The notes beneath the pieces were generated by a model. It saw nothing but the letters and a program-made list of their open reading frames with translations, searched no databases and was not told the origin of the DNA. The position numbers and the translations under genes were made by a program. A stretch of DNA of 64,000 nt from Stygibacter sp964604155 (GTDB taxonomy: Bacteria > Cloacimonadota > Cloacimonadia > Cloacimonadales > TCS61): assembly GCA_964604155.1 (NCBI GenBank), contig CAZRXY010000117.1, forward strand, positions 39,794 to 103,793, in the 5' to 3' direction. Each line of letters begins with the position of its first letter. Position 1 is the first letter of the stretch. This document shows positions 53,373 to 62,584 of the stretch, piece after piece.

Positions 53373-54599
53373 ATGAAATTAGTTATTTTTGATGATGTTC
53401 ACTATAAGAATTTTTTCCCTGTCACTTACACGCGGTCGATCGGTGACCTGCGAGTAGGTATCCTGAAACTGCGGCAAAGGATTAATTTTTTCCTGGAAAA
53501 TGATGATAATATTTATATCATTGCTGATTATTTAGAGGATTTGTATAAAGAACGCCATCCGGACTGGATAATTAACCAAATGCCCGAAGGCGATGTCCTT
53601 CTGGTTAATTCACGCATTAAGATTACCGAAGAAATTGCCAAACGTATCCTTAATCTGCCAATAGACCACTATCTGGTTAATAACAAAGCGCTCGTAGCTG
53701 CCAGACTGGAAGTGGACGAGCAGGATCTGGCTGCTTCTCAAGTGGATTCTCTACTCATCGGAATGAGAGAAGAAGAACTGGAAGGCGATCTCATGTGGAA
53801 CTGGATTTGGCAACTTATTACAGAAAATGGTGATTATATCCGCCGCGATTTTCAGGCTGCCTTTTATGATAAAGATAATAAATTTGATATAGAAACCGGC
53901 GTTACCATTATAGACCCTTACAATGTCTGGCTGGGCGAAGGCGTTGTTATCAAGCCCGGCGTCGTGATAGACGGCTCCTCCGGTCCTGTTGTTATTGATG
54001 AAGAAGCTCTCATTATGCCAAACGCCGTTATCAATGGTCCCGCTTACATCGGCAAAAAATCAGTCATCAAAGCCTGCGCCACTATTTATGAGAACACTTC
54101 TATTGGTCCCGTCTGTAAAATAGGCGGTGAAGTGGAAGGCTGCATATTTCAGGCTTATGTGAACAAGCAGCATAACGGCTTTATGGGACATAGCTATCTG
54201 GGCGAATGGGTAAATATCGGAGCCGGCACAAATAATAGCGACCTTAAAAATAACTATAAACCTATCAGAGTCCACAGCATCATGCATGAAGCAAAAATGG
54301 AAACCGGATTGCAATTCCTCGGCTGCCAGATTGGAGATCATTGCAAAATCGGCATTAATACCACTATCAATTCAGGCACTGTGATCGGATTCGGATGCAA
54401 TATCTATGGCGAAACTATGGTGAAAGATTATATCCGCAATCTTCACTGGGGTGAAGCAGGAAATCTCCACGGCTACCAAAAAGAAAAATTTCTGGAAACT
54501 GTGGAAATGGTCAAGCTACGTAGAGGCTTGATTCTCAGCGATGTGGAAAAAGAGCTTTACATGAAACTGGAGCATCTCAATTCTGGCAATAGTAAATAA
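53373..54599 (+). CDS. GlmU-like sugar nucleotidyltransferase / hexapeptide acyltransferase
   Basis: 408 residues of the 'putative sugar nucleotidyl transferase' GlmU-like family. A short N-terminal transferase-like domain begins LVIFDDVHYKNFFPVTYTRSIGDLRVGI. The C-terminal left-handed beta-helix (~185-385) has hexapeptide repeats, including NIGAGTNNSDLKNNYKPIRV. Relatives are thought to make activated amino sugars; genuine GlmU motifs (LAAGxGTRM) are missing here, so the reaction is uncertain. GGGAGG precedes the ATG, 16 bases after the previous stop. Confidence 0.85.
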   Translation: MKLVIFDDVHYKNFFPVTYTRSIGDLRVGILKLRQRINFFLENDDNIYIIADYLEDLYKERHPDWIINQMPEGDVLLVNSRIKITEEIAKRILNLPIDHYLVNNKALVAARLEVDEQDLAASQVDSLLIGMREEELEGDLMWNWIWQLITENGDYIRRDFQAAFYDKDNKFDIETGVTIIDPYNVWLGEGVVIKPGVVIDGSSGPVVIDEEALIMPNAVINGPAYIGKKSVIKACATIYENTSIGPVCKIGGEVEGCIFQAYVNKQHNGFMGHSYLGEWVNIGAGTNNSDLKNNYKPIRVHSIMHEAKMETGLQFLGCQIGDHCKIGINTTINSGTVIGFGCNIYGETMVKDYIRNLHWGEAGNLHGYQKEKFLETVEMVKLRRGLILSDVEKELYMKLEHLNSGNSK

Positions 54600-54642
54600 A
54601 TGATATAACTTCTTTTATAAAGGAGAGTTATTGGAGAATAAA

Positions 54643-55482
54643 ATGCAGGAATTTGTCGAAGTGGTTTTCCGGTCACAAAGAACCGGATACTTTGTAAATA
54701 CTTCAGGACTGGGACTGGAGCCAGACCAGCAGGTAATATGCCGCGTAGAACGCGGCGAAGATATTGGTAAAATCTTAAATTGCTCCTATTCTGACCTGGA
54801 ATTAGAAGAACGTTCCAAAATTAATGAAATCAATCCTATTACCCGGATCGCTACCGAACTGGATATTGAGCAGATAAATAATATCGAAGAACGTGAAAAA
54901 GAAGCTCATCTCAAATTTCTTAAAATGGTTTCTAAGTATCCTTTCGAAATGAAACTTATTGAAACTATTTATCAATTCGACGGTAATAAACTTACCTTCT
55001 TTTTCTCCGCCGATGGCAGAGTCGATTTCCGCGATTTTGTCCGCGAACTCGCCACCGAATTCCGCACTAGAATAGAGCTTCATCAAACTTCGGGACGTGA
55101 AGATGCCCGAAGATATGGCGGCTATGGTATGTGCGGCTGCCAGTATTGCTGCGTCTCATTCCTAAAAAAATTCAATCAGGTTAGCATTCAGATGGCAAAA
55201 GACCAGAATCTCATCGGTAACCTCAGTAAAATCTCAGGTCCTTGCGGCAGACTCCTCTGCTGCCTCCATTATGAAGAGGATTTCTACCTGAAAAAAATTG
55301 AAGAATTTCCGGTAGTTGGAGAATCCATTAAGCGTAACGGTAGAAATTGTACTGTAGTAAAAAACGATTACTATAATGATCAGATATTCCTGAAACCACC
55401 CGACGATGATCTGGAAATTCTCACCTTTGACCAATATAAAAAACTTCAAAAATTGGAGATCGATCTGACAGAAAAAAAATGA
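54643..55482 (+). CDS. PSP1-domain protein (RicT/YaaT family)
   Basis: 279 residues from the ATG at 54643, with GGAG six bases upstream; an in-frame TTG at 54631 is the alternative. The PSP1 core has FFFSADGRVDFRDFVREL. Three Cys-rich stretches, CGCQYCC, GPCGRLLCCLHYEED and NGRNC, match RicT. In Bacillus RicT acts with RicA/RicF in an Fe-S complex controlling RNA maturation; in this phylum its role is not established. Overlaps rlmN by four bases. Confidence 0.92.
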   Translation: MQEFVEVVFRSQRTGYFVNTSGLGLEPDQQVICRVERGEDIGKILNCSYSDLELEERSKINEINPITRIATELDIEQINNIEEREKEAHLKFLKMVSKYPFEMKLIETIYQFDGNKLTFFFSADGRVDFRDFVRELATEFRTRIELHQTSGREDARRYGGYGMCGCQYCCVSFLKKFNQVSIQMAKDQNLIGNLSKISGPCGRLLCCLHYEEDFYLKKIEEFPVVGESIKRNGRNCTVVKNDYYNDQIFLKPPDDDLEILTFDQYKKLQKLEIDLTEKK

Positions 55483-56537
55483 AGAGTAATACTATCTGGT
55501 CCTTAGAGCCTCTTGAACTGGAAAATATACTTATTGCTGCCGGTGAAAAGAAATACCGCTCCGATCAAGTGCTGAATTGGATTTACCGGCAGAATATCAT
55601 CGATGAAGATAAGATGTCTAATCTCTCTCTGAGCACCAGAAAACTGATGCAGGAAAAATTTTCTCCCGCCCTGCCAAAAATTTCTCAAATTGATTTGTCA
55701 AATGACGGCACCCGCAAATTCCTCCTTGAATTGGAGGATAGTAATTATATTGAAATGGTGCTCATACCTGCTGGTGAAAAACTCACTTTGTGTATCTCAT
55801 CACAGGTAGGCTGCCTCAGAAACTGCAGTTTCTGTGCCACAGCAAAAATCGGCTTGATAAGAAATCTCTCCGCCGGCGAAATCAACTCCCAGGTCTATCT
55901 CGCACAGCAATTGGCAACCCCACAAAAAATCACTAACTTCGTCTTTATGGGTATGGGAGAACCACTCGATAATCTGGATAACGTGATTAAAAGTATAAGA
56001 ATTCTTAATAACGAAAAATGCTTTGCTATCAGTCCTCGCAGAATTACGGTTTCCACCTGCGGTGTGATACCACAGATAAAAAAACTCGGTGAATCGGGAT
56101 TAAAGGTCAAGCTGGCAGTTTCTCTCAATAGCGCCATTGATGAAAAAAGAACTCAGATCATGCCCGTTAATAAAAAATATCCACTCCCTCTTCTTAAATC
56201 CGCTCTCCTGAATTATACCAAAATCACACCCTTTAGAATCACTTTTGAATATGTGATGATCAAAAATTTTAATATCAGCTTCAAAGACCAGAAAGCTCTG
56301 GCAAAATTTACCGGAGATATCTCAAGCAAAATCAATCTTATCCCCTGGAACCCCATACCAGAGACAGGTTGGAAAAGCCCCAATCAAGCAGAAATAGATC
56401 AATTTATTGCAGGTCTTTACAAAATATCCAACGTGCCGGTTACCCTGCGAAATAGCCGCGGCAAAGATATTATGGCTGCCTGCGGGATGCTGGCTGGAAA
56501 AAATCAGCATGCTCAACCCGCAGACAGAACCCCCTGA
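55479..56537 (+). CDS. rlmN: 23S rRNA (adenine-2503-C2)-methyltransferase RlmN
   Basis: 352 residues, a radical-SAM enzyme that also modifies certain tRNAs. The CxxxCxxC motif is CLRNCSFC (Cys112, 116, 119). FMGMGEPLDN is the SAM-binding GGE-like region. The methyl-carrying Cys lies in the C-terminal AACGMLAG. The start overlaps the PSP1 gene stop (ATGA). The stop is five bases from the convergent mrp stop, with no terminator between. Confidence 0.95.
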   Translation: MKSNTIWSLEPLELENILIAAGEKKYRSDQVLNWIYRQNIIDEDKMSNLSLSTRKLMQEKFSPALPKISQIDLSNDGTRKFLLELEDSNYIEMVLIPAGEKLTLCISSQVGCLRNCSFCATAKIGLIRNLSAGEINSQVYLAQQLATPQKITNFVFMGMGEPLDNLDNVIKSIRILNNEKCFAISPRRITVSTCGVIPQIKKLGESGLKVKLAVSLNSAIDEKRTQIMPVNKKYPLPLLKSALLNYTKITPFRITFEYVMIKNFNISFKDQKALAKFTGDISSKINLIPWNPIPETGWKSPNQAEIDQFIAGLYKISNVPVTLRNSRGKDIMAACGMLAGKNQHAQPADRTP

Positions 56538-56542
56538 TCAGT

Positions 56543-57373
56543 CTATTCTACTTTATCTAATATCTTACGCGTGATCTCCTGCATCACCTGAGCAGCTTCC
56601 AGTTTACCAAAATCATAGATATAAGGCCTGCCTTCATCACCCGTATTCACAATCTCAGGGTCTATCGGAATGCTCCCCAATATCTCCACATTAAAATCAG
56701 ATGCCGCTTTCTGTACACCTGTCCCTGAAAATATACTTATTAACTCACCACAATGTGGACATTTAAATGATCCCATATTCTCTATTATACCCAAAACCGG
56801 TACCTTGAGCATCTCCGCAAAACGGATTGATTTCCGCGCATCCAGTAATGACACATCCTGAGGAGTGGATACTATCACGGCTCCATCCATCTTTCCTATC
56901 GTCTGAATTGCCGATAATGGCTCATCACCTGTACCCGGAGGACAATCAACTATCAAATAATCAAGCTCGGGCCAATTTATGTCCGATAAAAATTGCTTGA
57001 TTGCTCCAAGCTTTAAAGGTCCTCGCCAAATCACCGGATCATCCGGATTCTGTAACATACTCGCCAAAGTGACTGCGTAGAGATTATTAACTATCTTCAA
57101 AGGCTTGGCTCGTACGCCGTCATCACTCATCTCCAGACGCCTGCCTTCTACACCCAGCATCTTGGCTATTGATGGTCCATGGATATCAACATCTAATAGT
57201 CCTACCTTCTTGCCCTGCAAGGCTAAGCCGTAGGCCAGATTAACTGCCACTGTACTCTTGCCCACCCCGCCTTTGCCGCTTATTATCACTATCTTATGCT
57301 TGATCCGCGAAATGTTATCCCTTAAATGCTCCTCAGATAATTGCTTGTCTGCCGGACTCTGTACATTGCTCAT
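56543..57373 (-). CDS. mrp: Mrp/NBP35-family Fe-S cluster carrier ATPase (ApbC-like)
   Basis: 276 residues from the ATG at 57373 (GGAGGTGACG upstream). Deviant Walker A ISGKGGVGKSTVAVN, switch II LLDVDIHGPSIAK, IVDCPPGTGDEPLS, and the CPHCG cluster-binding pair (~200) that bridges the dimer are all present. No inserted ferredoxin, unlike the two MinD proteins at 3603-5350. A scaffold for assembling and passing [4Fe-4S] clusters. It is the only minus-strand gene in this half, and its promoter lies in 57374-57725. Confidence 0.93.
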   Translation of the reverse strand: MSNVQSPADKQLSEEHLRDNISRIKHKIVIISGKGGVGKSTVAVNLAYGLALQGKKVGLLDVDIHGPSIAKMLGVEGRRLEMSDDGVRAKPLKIVNNLYAVTLASMLQNPDDPVIWRGPLKLGAIKQFLSDINWPELDYLIVDCPPGTGDEPLSAIQTIGKMDGAVIVSTPQDVSLLDARKSIRFAEMLKVPVLGIIENMGSFKCPHCGELISIFSGTGVQKAASDFNVEILGSIPIDPEIVNTGDEGRPYIYDFGKLEAAQVMQEITRKILDKVE

Positions 57374-57725
57374 CGTCACCTCCAAAATTTCTTTCTTTCA
57401 ATAAATGCAAATTTATTTGCTACCCTATAGTGTCAACTGGAAAAAATGGTATCCATGCATCATAATACTCTCCAAAAATATTCAGCTCCTGTTATCACCA
57501 GGTCAAATGCAGTTAAATTTGTTTACCATAATACATATTTAATATTATTTCATCAAAAATGCCCTATTTTACTATATTACATCACTATCTGTATTTTTAT
57601 TACTTCAATACCTAACCCGCTGTATCTGTAAAAGAAGCAAAAATAAAAAAATTGCTTGACTGATAAAAAAGATTCCAAATTTATGAGGGCTAATAAAAAT
57701 TTCAAATGAAGGAGAAAAGTACACA
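57374..57725. other. Intergenic region between mrp and acs
   Basis: Divergent promoter region. TTGACT (57656-57661) may be a -35 for acs, but no good -10 follows at 16-18 bases. Otherwise featureless and AT-rich. Confidence 0.5.
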
Positions 57726-59711
57726 ATGGCTGAAGAAAAAGCAATTAGCTCATTTATGAGCAAAGGAAAGACGTTCCCCCCACCAGAAAGAATCCGCAAA
57801 AATGCCTACATAACTTCTGATGAGCAATATAAAGAATTGTGGGAAAAATCTATCAACCAACCCGAAGAATTCTGGATGGAACAAGCAAAAACATTGCACT
57901 GGTTCAAAGAACCTACCGAAGCTTTGAAGTATAATTGGGATTCCAAAGCACGCAATATCGAGCATACCTGGTTCAAAGATGGAGAGCTTAATATTAGCTA
58001 TAACTGTCTGGACAGACACCTCGGAACCCCCATCGCCAAAAAGACAGCTATTCTATTCCAGGGCGAAGAAGAAGAAAATGTAAAAAAATACACCTATGAA
58101 GAACTGCATACTGAAGTCTGTAAGTTTGCTAACGTATTAAAATCAAAAGGTATCCAAAAAGGTGACCGCATTGCTATTTATATGCCTATGGTGCCCGAAC
58201 TCGCTATCACTATGCTTGCCTGCACCAGAATCGGCGCCATCCACTCGATCATTTTCGGCGGATTTAGCTCTGATGCTATCCGCGGCAGAGTTAATGACTC
58301 CGATTGTAAAATGCTTATCACCGCAAACGTCTCACTCCGCTCCGGAAAACACATCAAGCTCAAAGATATCTCAGACGAAGCACTCAAAGATACCCCCACC
58401 ATAGAAAACGTTATAGTAATCAAAGTTAATGATGAACCCTGCCACATGGAACCAAATAGAGACTTCTGGTATCATGACGAAATGGCAATAGTGGATGCAA
58501 ATTGCGAAGCTGTTCACATGAATGCCGAAGACCCTCTCTTCATACTTTATACCTCCGGCTCTACCGGAAAACCAAAAGGCGTTGTTCACTCTACTGCCGG
58601 CTATCTGCTGCATACCGCGCTCACTCACAAATATGTATTTAATATCCACGATGATGATGTGTATTGGTGCACTGCTGATATCGGCTGGGTAACGGGTCAC
58701 AGCTATATTGTATATGGTCCTCTCGCCAATGGCTCTACCTCCGTTATGTTTGAAGGCGTGCCCACTTATCCCGATGCCGGTCGCTTCTGGCAGATCGTTG
58801 ATAAGTTCCAGATCACTGTTTTCTATACTGCACCTACTGCTATTCGTGCTCTTATGAGGCTCGGTGATGATTGGCCACTCAAATATAAACTCGATTCTCT
58901 TAGAATCCTCGGCTCCGTAGGTGAACCTATCAATCCTGAAGCCTGGATTTGGTACTATGAGAAAATCGGGCGTTCAAATTGCCCTATCATGGATACATGG
59001 TGGCAAACAGAAACCGGCGGCTTTATGATCACTCCTCTACCCGGAGCTCATACTCTCAAACCCGGCAGCGCCTCTCGCCCATTCTTTGGAGTCGATCCCG
59101 TTATCCTCAGAGATAATGCTACCGTGTGTGATATCAATGAAGGCGGAAAACTCTGCATAAAAAAACCATGGCCCGGTATGATGCGTACTATGTGGGGAGA
59201 CCATGAAAGATTTATTGATACATATTTCACTATGTTCGACGATTTATATTTCGCCGGTGATGGCTGCCGCATAGATGAAGACGGCGATTACTGGTTACTG
59301 GGAAGAATTGATGACGTGGTAAATGTTTCCGGTCACCGCATCGGTACTGCCGAAGTAGAAAGTGCCCTCGTGAGCCATCCTGCCGTCGCAGAAGCTGCCG
59401 TTACACCTATCCCGCACGAAATCAAAGGACAGGGGCTATATGCTTATGTTACTCTAGTTGGTGATGTAGAACCCACTGAAGAACTTAAGAAAGAGCTGGT
59501 TAAGCATGTCCGCTCAGAAATCGGACCTATCGCTACCCCGGAAGCAATTCAATGGGCTCCCTCACTTCCCAAAACACGCTCCGGCAAGATCATGCGCCGT
59601 ATCTTAAGAAAAATTGCCGAAAACAGCGCAGACAGCCTCGGCGATATCACTACTCTCGCAGACCCAAGTGTCGTAGAAGCTCTTATTAAAGAACGAAAAC
59701 TCATTAAGTAG
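57726..59711 (+). CDS. acs: Acetyl-coenzyme A synthetase
   Basis: 661 residues. It activates acetate to acetyl-CoA via acetyl-AMP. Adenylate-forming motifs: YTSGSTGKPKGVVHS (A3), WWQTETGG (A5) and the A10 loop SLPKTRSGKIMRRILRK with the catalytic, acetylation-controlled Lys. GRIDDVVNVSGHRIGTAEVE (A8) is complete. AAGGAG upstream. A terminator separates it from the MFS gene. In a fermenter this enzyme may run in the acetate-scavenging direction, with Ptb/Pta-type enzymes covering the reverse. Confidence 0.97.
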   Translation: MAEEKAISSFMSKGKTFPPPERIRKNAYITSDEQYKELWEKSINQPEEFWMEQAKTLHWFKEPTEALKYNWDSKARNIEHTWFKDGELNISYNCLDRHLGTPIAKKTAILFQGEEEENVKKYTYEELHTEVCKFANVLKSKGIQKGDRIAIYMPMVPELAITMLACTRIGAIHSIIFGGFSSDAIRGRVNDSDCKMLITANVSLRSGKHIKLKDISDEALKDTPTIENVIVIKVNDEPCHMEPNRDFWYHDEMAIVDANCEAVHMNAEDPLFILYTSGSTGKPKGVVHSTAGYLLHTALTHKYVFNIHDDDVYWCTADIGWVTGHSYIVYGPLANGSTSVMFEGVPTYPDAGRFWQIVDKFQITVFYTAPTAIRALMRLGDDWPLKYKLDSLRILGSVGEPINPEAWIWYYEKIGRSNCPIMDTWWQTETGGFMITPLPGAHTLKPGSASRPFFGVDPVILRDNATVCDINEGGKLCIKKPWPGMMRTMWGDHERFIDTYFTMFDDLYFAGDGCRIDEDGDYWLLGRIDDVVNVSGHRIGTAEVESALVSHPAVAEAAVTPIPHEIKGQGLYAYVTLVGDVEPTEELKKELVKHVRSEIGPIATPEAIQWAPSLPKTRSGKIMRRILRKIAENSADSLGDITTLADPSVVEALIKERKLIK

Positions 59712-59725
59712 TTCTTTCGTATAAT

Positions 59726-59760
59726 AAAGCCGGATTTGCCTGCCCGCATTTCCGGCTTTT
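59726..59760 (+). terminator. Terminator after acs
   Basis: A 9-bp stem AAAGCCGGA/TCCGGCTTT with a 16-base loop, the 3' arm ending in T. It lies 15 bases after the stop. Confidence 0.6.
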
Positions 59761-59788
59761 CTCAATAAATGAAAAAAAAGGAGAACAA

Positions 59789-61045
59789 ATGCCTGAAAAA
59801 AAGATTATGAATAGAAATTTTGCGGTTTTTGGTGCTATCATCATTCAGTTCTGCCTGGGCGCCATCTATGCCTGGTCTGTATTCACTCCTTCACTCACTG
59901 ATAATGGCTGGTCAAAAACCCAAACCCAGGCTGTATTTTCTGCCGGCCTCGCTCTTTTTGCCATCGTAATGGTGCTCGCAGGACGTATGATGCCAAAACT
60001 GGGTCCCAAAAAACTTGCCATGTCCGGAGGGGTGGTGCTTGGTCTTGGCTATTTGCTGGCAGGTCTCTTGGGCGGTACAAATTTCTGGTTGATTTTTTTC
60101 TTTATCGGTATTATCGGCGGATCGGGTATCGGCCTGGCTTACGTAGTCCCCATCGCTGTGGGCATGAGATGGTTTCCAGATAAAAAAGGACTTATCACGG
60201 GTCTCGCTGTAGCCGGCTTTGGCTTTGGCGCCACACTTTGGGTGAAACTCGCCGGCAACTGGGGAAATCTTATTGAAACCCACGGCTTAAGCAATACTTT
60301 CACTATCTATGGCATTATTTTCTTTATCGCTGTCCTGCTGGGCAGCGTCTGGATGGTTTTCCCGCCGGAAGGCTGGAAACCTAAGGGATGGATACCCTCA
60401 GAATCACAGAAAAAAGCCGATCACTCTGATAAACAGTTCAATAGCGGCGAAATGCTCAGAACACCCCAATTCTACATGATCCTCCTCACCTTTGTCTTCG
60501 CTGCCAGTGCCGGATTAATGGTTATCGGCAATATTGTGCTTTTTGCCAAAGATGAATTGGCAAAAGCAGGTATCGATGATGCCGCTGCCGTCGCTATTGC
60601 AGGCACCGCCATGGCTGTTTTCTATGCCATTGCTAATGGCTTGGGTAGAATTATCTGGGGCTCTATCAGTGATAAAATAGGTAGAAAAAAATCCATAATG
60701 CTAAACGTGATATCGCAAGGTGTTTTAGTGATCGTTTTTCAATGGATCGCCGGCGTAGAAGGATTGCTCTATCTGGGTGCCGCTCTGATCGGATTCAATT
60801 TCGGCGGCTGCTTCTCTTTGTTCCCATCTATCACTGCCGATACATTCGGCACTAGATATATCGGACAAAATTACGGCTGGGTTTTTCTCGCCTACGGCTT
60901 TGGAGGTATTATGGGTCCTATTCTCGCTGGAAAACTCGGCGACCTCAAAAATTTCCCCCTCGCCTTCACTATCTCCGGGATACTCTGCCTCATCGCCGCC
61001 ATCATCATATTCCAAGTGAAACCACCAAAACTAAAATCTGCCTAA
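59789..61045 (+). CDS. OFA-family MFS transporter (oxalate/formate antiporter-like)
   Basis: 418 residues, twelve TM helices. Family features: FCLGAIYAWSVFTPSL in helix 1, the LGPKKLAMSGG loop between helices 2 and 3, and PIAVGMRWFPDKKGLITGL after helix 4. OFA proteins move small carboxylates (oxalate, formate, lactate, acetate). Its place next to acs makes a carboxylate such as acetate or formate likely, but specificity cannot be read. AAAAGGAG before the ATG; a strong terminator follows. Confidence 0.9.
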   Translation: MPEKKIMNRNFAVFGAIIIQFCLGAIYAWSVFTPSLTDNGWSKTQTQAVFSAGLALFAIVMVLAGRMMPKLGPKKLAMSGGVVLGLGYLLAGLLGGTNFWLIFFFIGIIGGSGIGLAYVVPIAVGMRWFPDKKGLITGLAVAGFGFGATLWVKLAGNWGNLIETHGLSNTFTIYGIIFFIAVLLGSVWMVFPPEGWKPKGWIPSESQKKADHSDKQFNSGEMLRTPQFYMILLTFVFAASAGLMVIGNIVLFAKDELAKAGIDDAAAVAIAGTAMAVFYAIANGLGRIIWGSISDKIGRKKSIMLNVISQGVLVIVFQWIAGVEGLLYLGAALIGFNFGGCFSLFPSITADTFGTRYIGQNYGWVFLAYGFGGIMGPILAGKLGDLKNFPLAFTISGILCLIAAIIIFQVKPPKLKSA

Positions 61046-61063
61046 ACTTATATTTTTTGTTTT

Positions 61064-61107
61064 CGTGAACATGGTTGACCAAAGTTAACTATGTTCACGT
61101 TTTTTTT
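61064..61107 (+). terminator. Rho-independent terminator after the MFS gene
   Basis: A 13-bp stem (61064-61076 with 61087-61099), one G-U pair, ten-base loop, followed by eight T. Confidence 0.9.
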
Positions 61108-61158
61108 CCAAATTTTCTCTTCACTTATAATATTTTCCTCAAAAATTCGCATATTTCC

Positions 61159-61185
61159 TTGACACCATTGCCTAATTATTATTAT
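61159..61185 (+). promoter_or_regulatory. Candidate promoter of the ptb-rpiB-glyA operon
   Basis: TTGACA (61159-61164, perfect -35) with TATTAT (61180-61185) at 15-base spacing, short of the ideal 17. About 30 bases before the ATG. Confidence 0.4.
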
Positions 61186-61214
61186 CGCATAAAAAGAATA
61201 ATTTGGAGGTGAAT

Positions 61215-62132
61215 ATGCCTTTAACCAAACTGGGGGACTTAATAGAGCTTATTAAAGAAAACCCCAAAAAACGTCTCGTAGTCACTTTTGCCCAGGAAGA
61301 AAACACTATTAGAGCTTGCCGCGATGCTTGTGAACTAGGCTTTGCCGAAGTAACCTTAGTTGGTGACGAAGAGATGATCAAAAGTATCTGCCTTGAGAAC
61401 AAAATTGACCCATCAATTTTTGAGATTATTAATGAAACTGATGACATCCTTGCTGCCAAAAAATCTATTTCGCTAATGAAATCCGGCTATGGACACGTTC
61501 TCATGAAAGGACTTATTTCCACAGATAAAATGCTGAGATGTATCCTCGATAAGGAGGATGGCTTAATGATCCCGGGGGCTTTGCTCACTCATATTTCTAT
61601 AGCAGATATCCCCAATCATCGTAAACTCCTGCTCTTCACCGATGCTGCCTTTATTCCCAGACCTAATATCGACCAAAAAATCGATATGACCCGATACATC
61701 ATTGATACTGCCCGAAAGATCGGTATCAATAGACCAAAAGTGGCTATCATCTCTTTCTCGGAAAAGGCAAATCATAAAATCAAGGAAGCTGTCGATGGGC
61801 TGATCATCTCCAAAATGGGGGAACAGGGTCTGATAAAAAACGCCGATATCGATGGGCCGCTGGCAATCGATCTGGCAATCGACTCCGAAAGCGTTCGCAC
61901 AAAAGGCGTAAAAAGCTGCGTGAACGGCGATGCAGATTGTCTCGTTTTCCCCTTCCTCGAAGTCGGAAATGTCTTTTTTAAATCGCTTACCTATTTCGCT
62001 AAAGCAGAAATAGCCACCTATATCGTAGGTACGCAAGTCCCAATCGTGATATCATCAAGAGTCGATACCGAAAAAAGTAAATTGTATTCCATCGCTTTTA
62101 ATTGCTTCATGTGTGAAAAAGGTTTTCTATGA
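61215..62132 (+). CDS. Phosphate butyryltransferase/acetyltransferase-like protein
   Basis: 305 residues from the ATG at 61215 (GGAGGTGA upstream; an in-frame TTG at 61203 is less likely). A PTA_PTB fold: NTIRACRDACELGFAEVTLVGD, GYGHVLMKGLISTDKMLR, then KVAIISFSEKAN, INGPLAIDLAID-type (DGPLAIDLAIDSES) and IVGTQVPIVISSRVD. Length and motifs are closer to phosphate butyryltransferase than to Pta. It converts an acyl-CoA and phosphate to acyl phosphate and CoA; a butyrate-kinase partner is not in this window. Overlaps rpiB by four bases. Confidence 0.88.
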   Translation: MPLTKLGDLIELIKENPKKRLVVTFAQEENTIRACRDACELGFAEVTLVGDEEMIKSICLENKIDPSIFEIINETDDILAAKKSISLMKSGYGHVLMKGLISTDKMLRCILDKEDGLMIPGALLTHISIADIPNHRKLLLFTDAAFIPRPNIDQKIDMTRYIIDTARKIGINRPKVAIISFSEKANHKIKEAVDGLIISKMGEQGLIKNADIDGPLAIDLAIDSESVRTKGVKSCVNGDADCLVFPFLEVGNVFFKSLTYFAKAEIATYIVGTQVPIVISSRVDTEKSKLYSIAFNCFMCEKGFL

Positions 62133-62572
62133 AAATAGCTCTAGCTTCTGACCACGCTGGCTTTGCCCTAAAAGAAATTATCAAAGAGCACCTCTCTGCA
62201 AACGAAATCAGCGATTTTGGCGTTTACCACGAAAATAGTGCGGATTACCCGGATACCGGCTTCCCCGCTGCACAGGCTGTCCAAAATAATGTCTGCCAAA
62301 GAGCTATTCTCATCTGCGGCACCGGTATCGGAATGTCTATTGTGGCAAATAAAGTCAAAGGCATCAGAGCCAGCTTATGTCATTGCCCGGCTTTTGCCCA
62401 ACTCACCAGAAAACATAATGATGCTAATGTGCTCGCTTTACCCGGAAGATTCCTGGATGTATCTGTCGCTCTCGAAATTGTAGATATCTGGCTCGCTACA
62501 GAATTCGAAGCAGGCAGACACCAGAAAAGAATCGATAAAATTACCGAATACGAAAATAAACAAAATATTTAA
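62129..62572 (+). CDS. rpiB: Ribose-5-phosphate isomerase B
   Basis: 147 residues. It interconverts ribulose-5-P and ribose-5-P. The DHAGFALKE start (Asp9/His10), the catalytic-Cys region ILICGTGIGMSIVANK and HNDANVLALPGR are all present, matching RpiB length. Coupled by ATGA to the ptb-like gene; glyA follows 12 bases later. Confidence 0.95.
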   Translation: MKIALASDHAGFALKEIIKEHLSANEISDFGVYHENSADYPDTGFPAAQAVQNNVCQRAILICGTGIGMSIVANKVKGIRASLCHCPAFAQLTRKHNDANVLALPGRFLDVSVALEIVDIWLATEFEAGRHQKRIDKITEYENKQNI

Positions 62573-62584
62573 TTAGGAGGATTT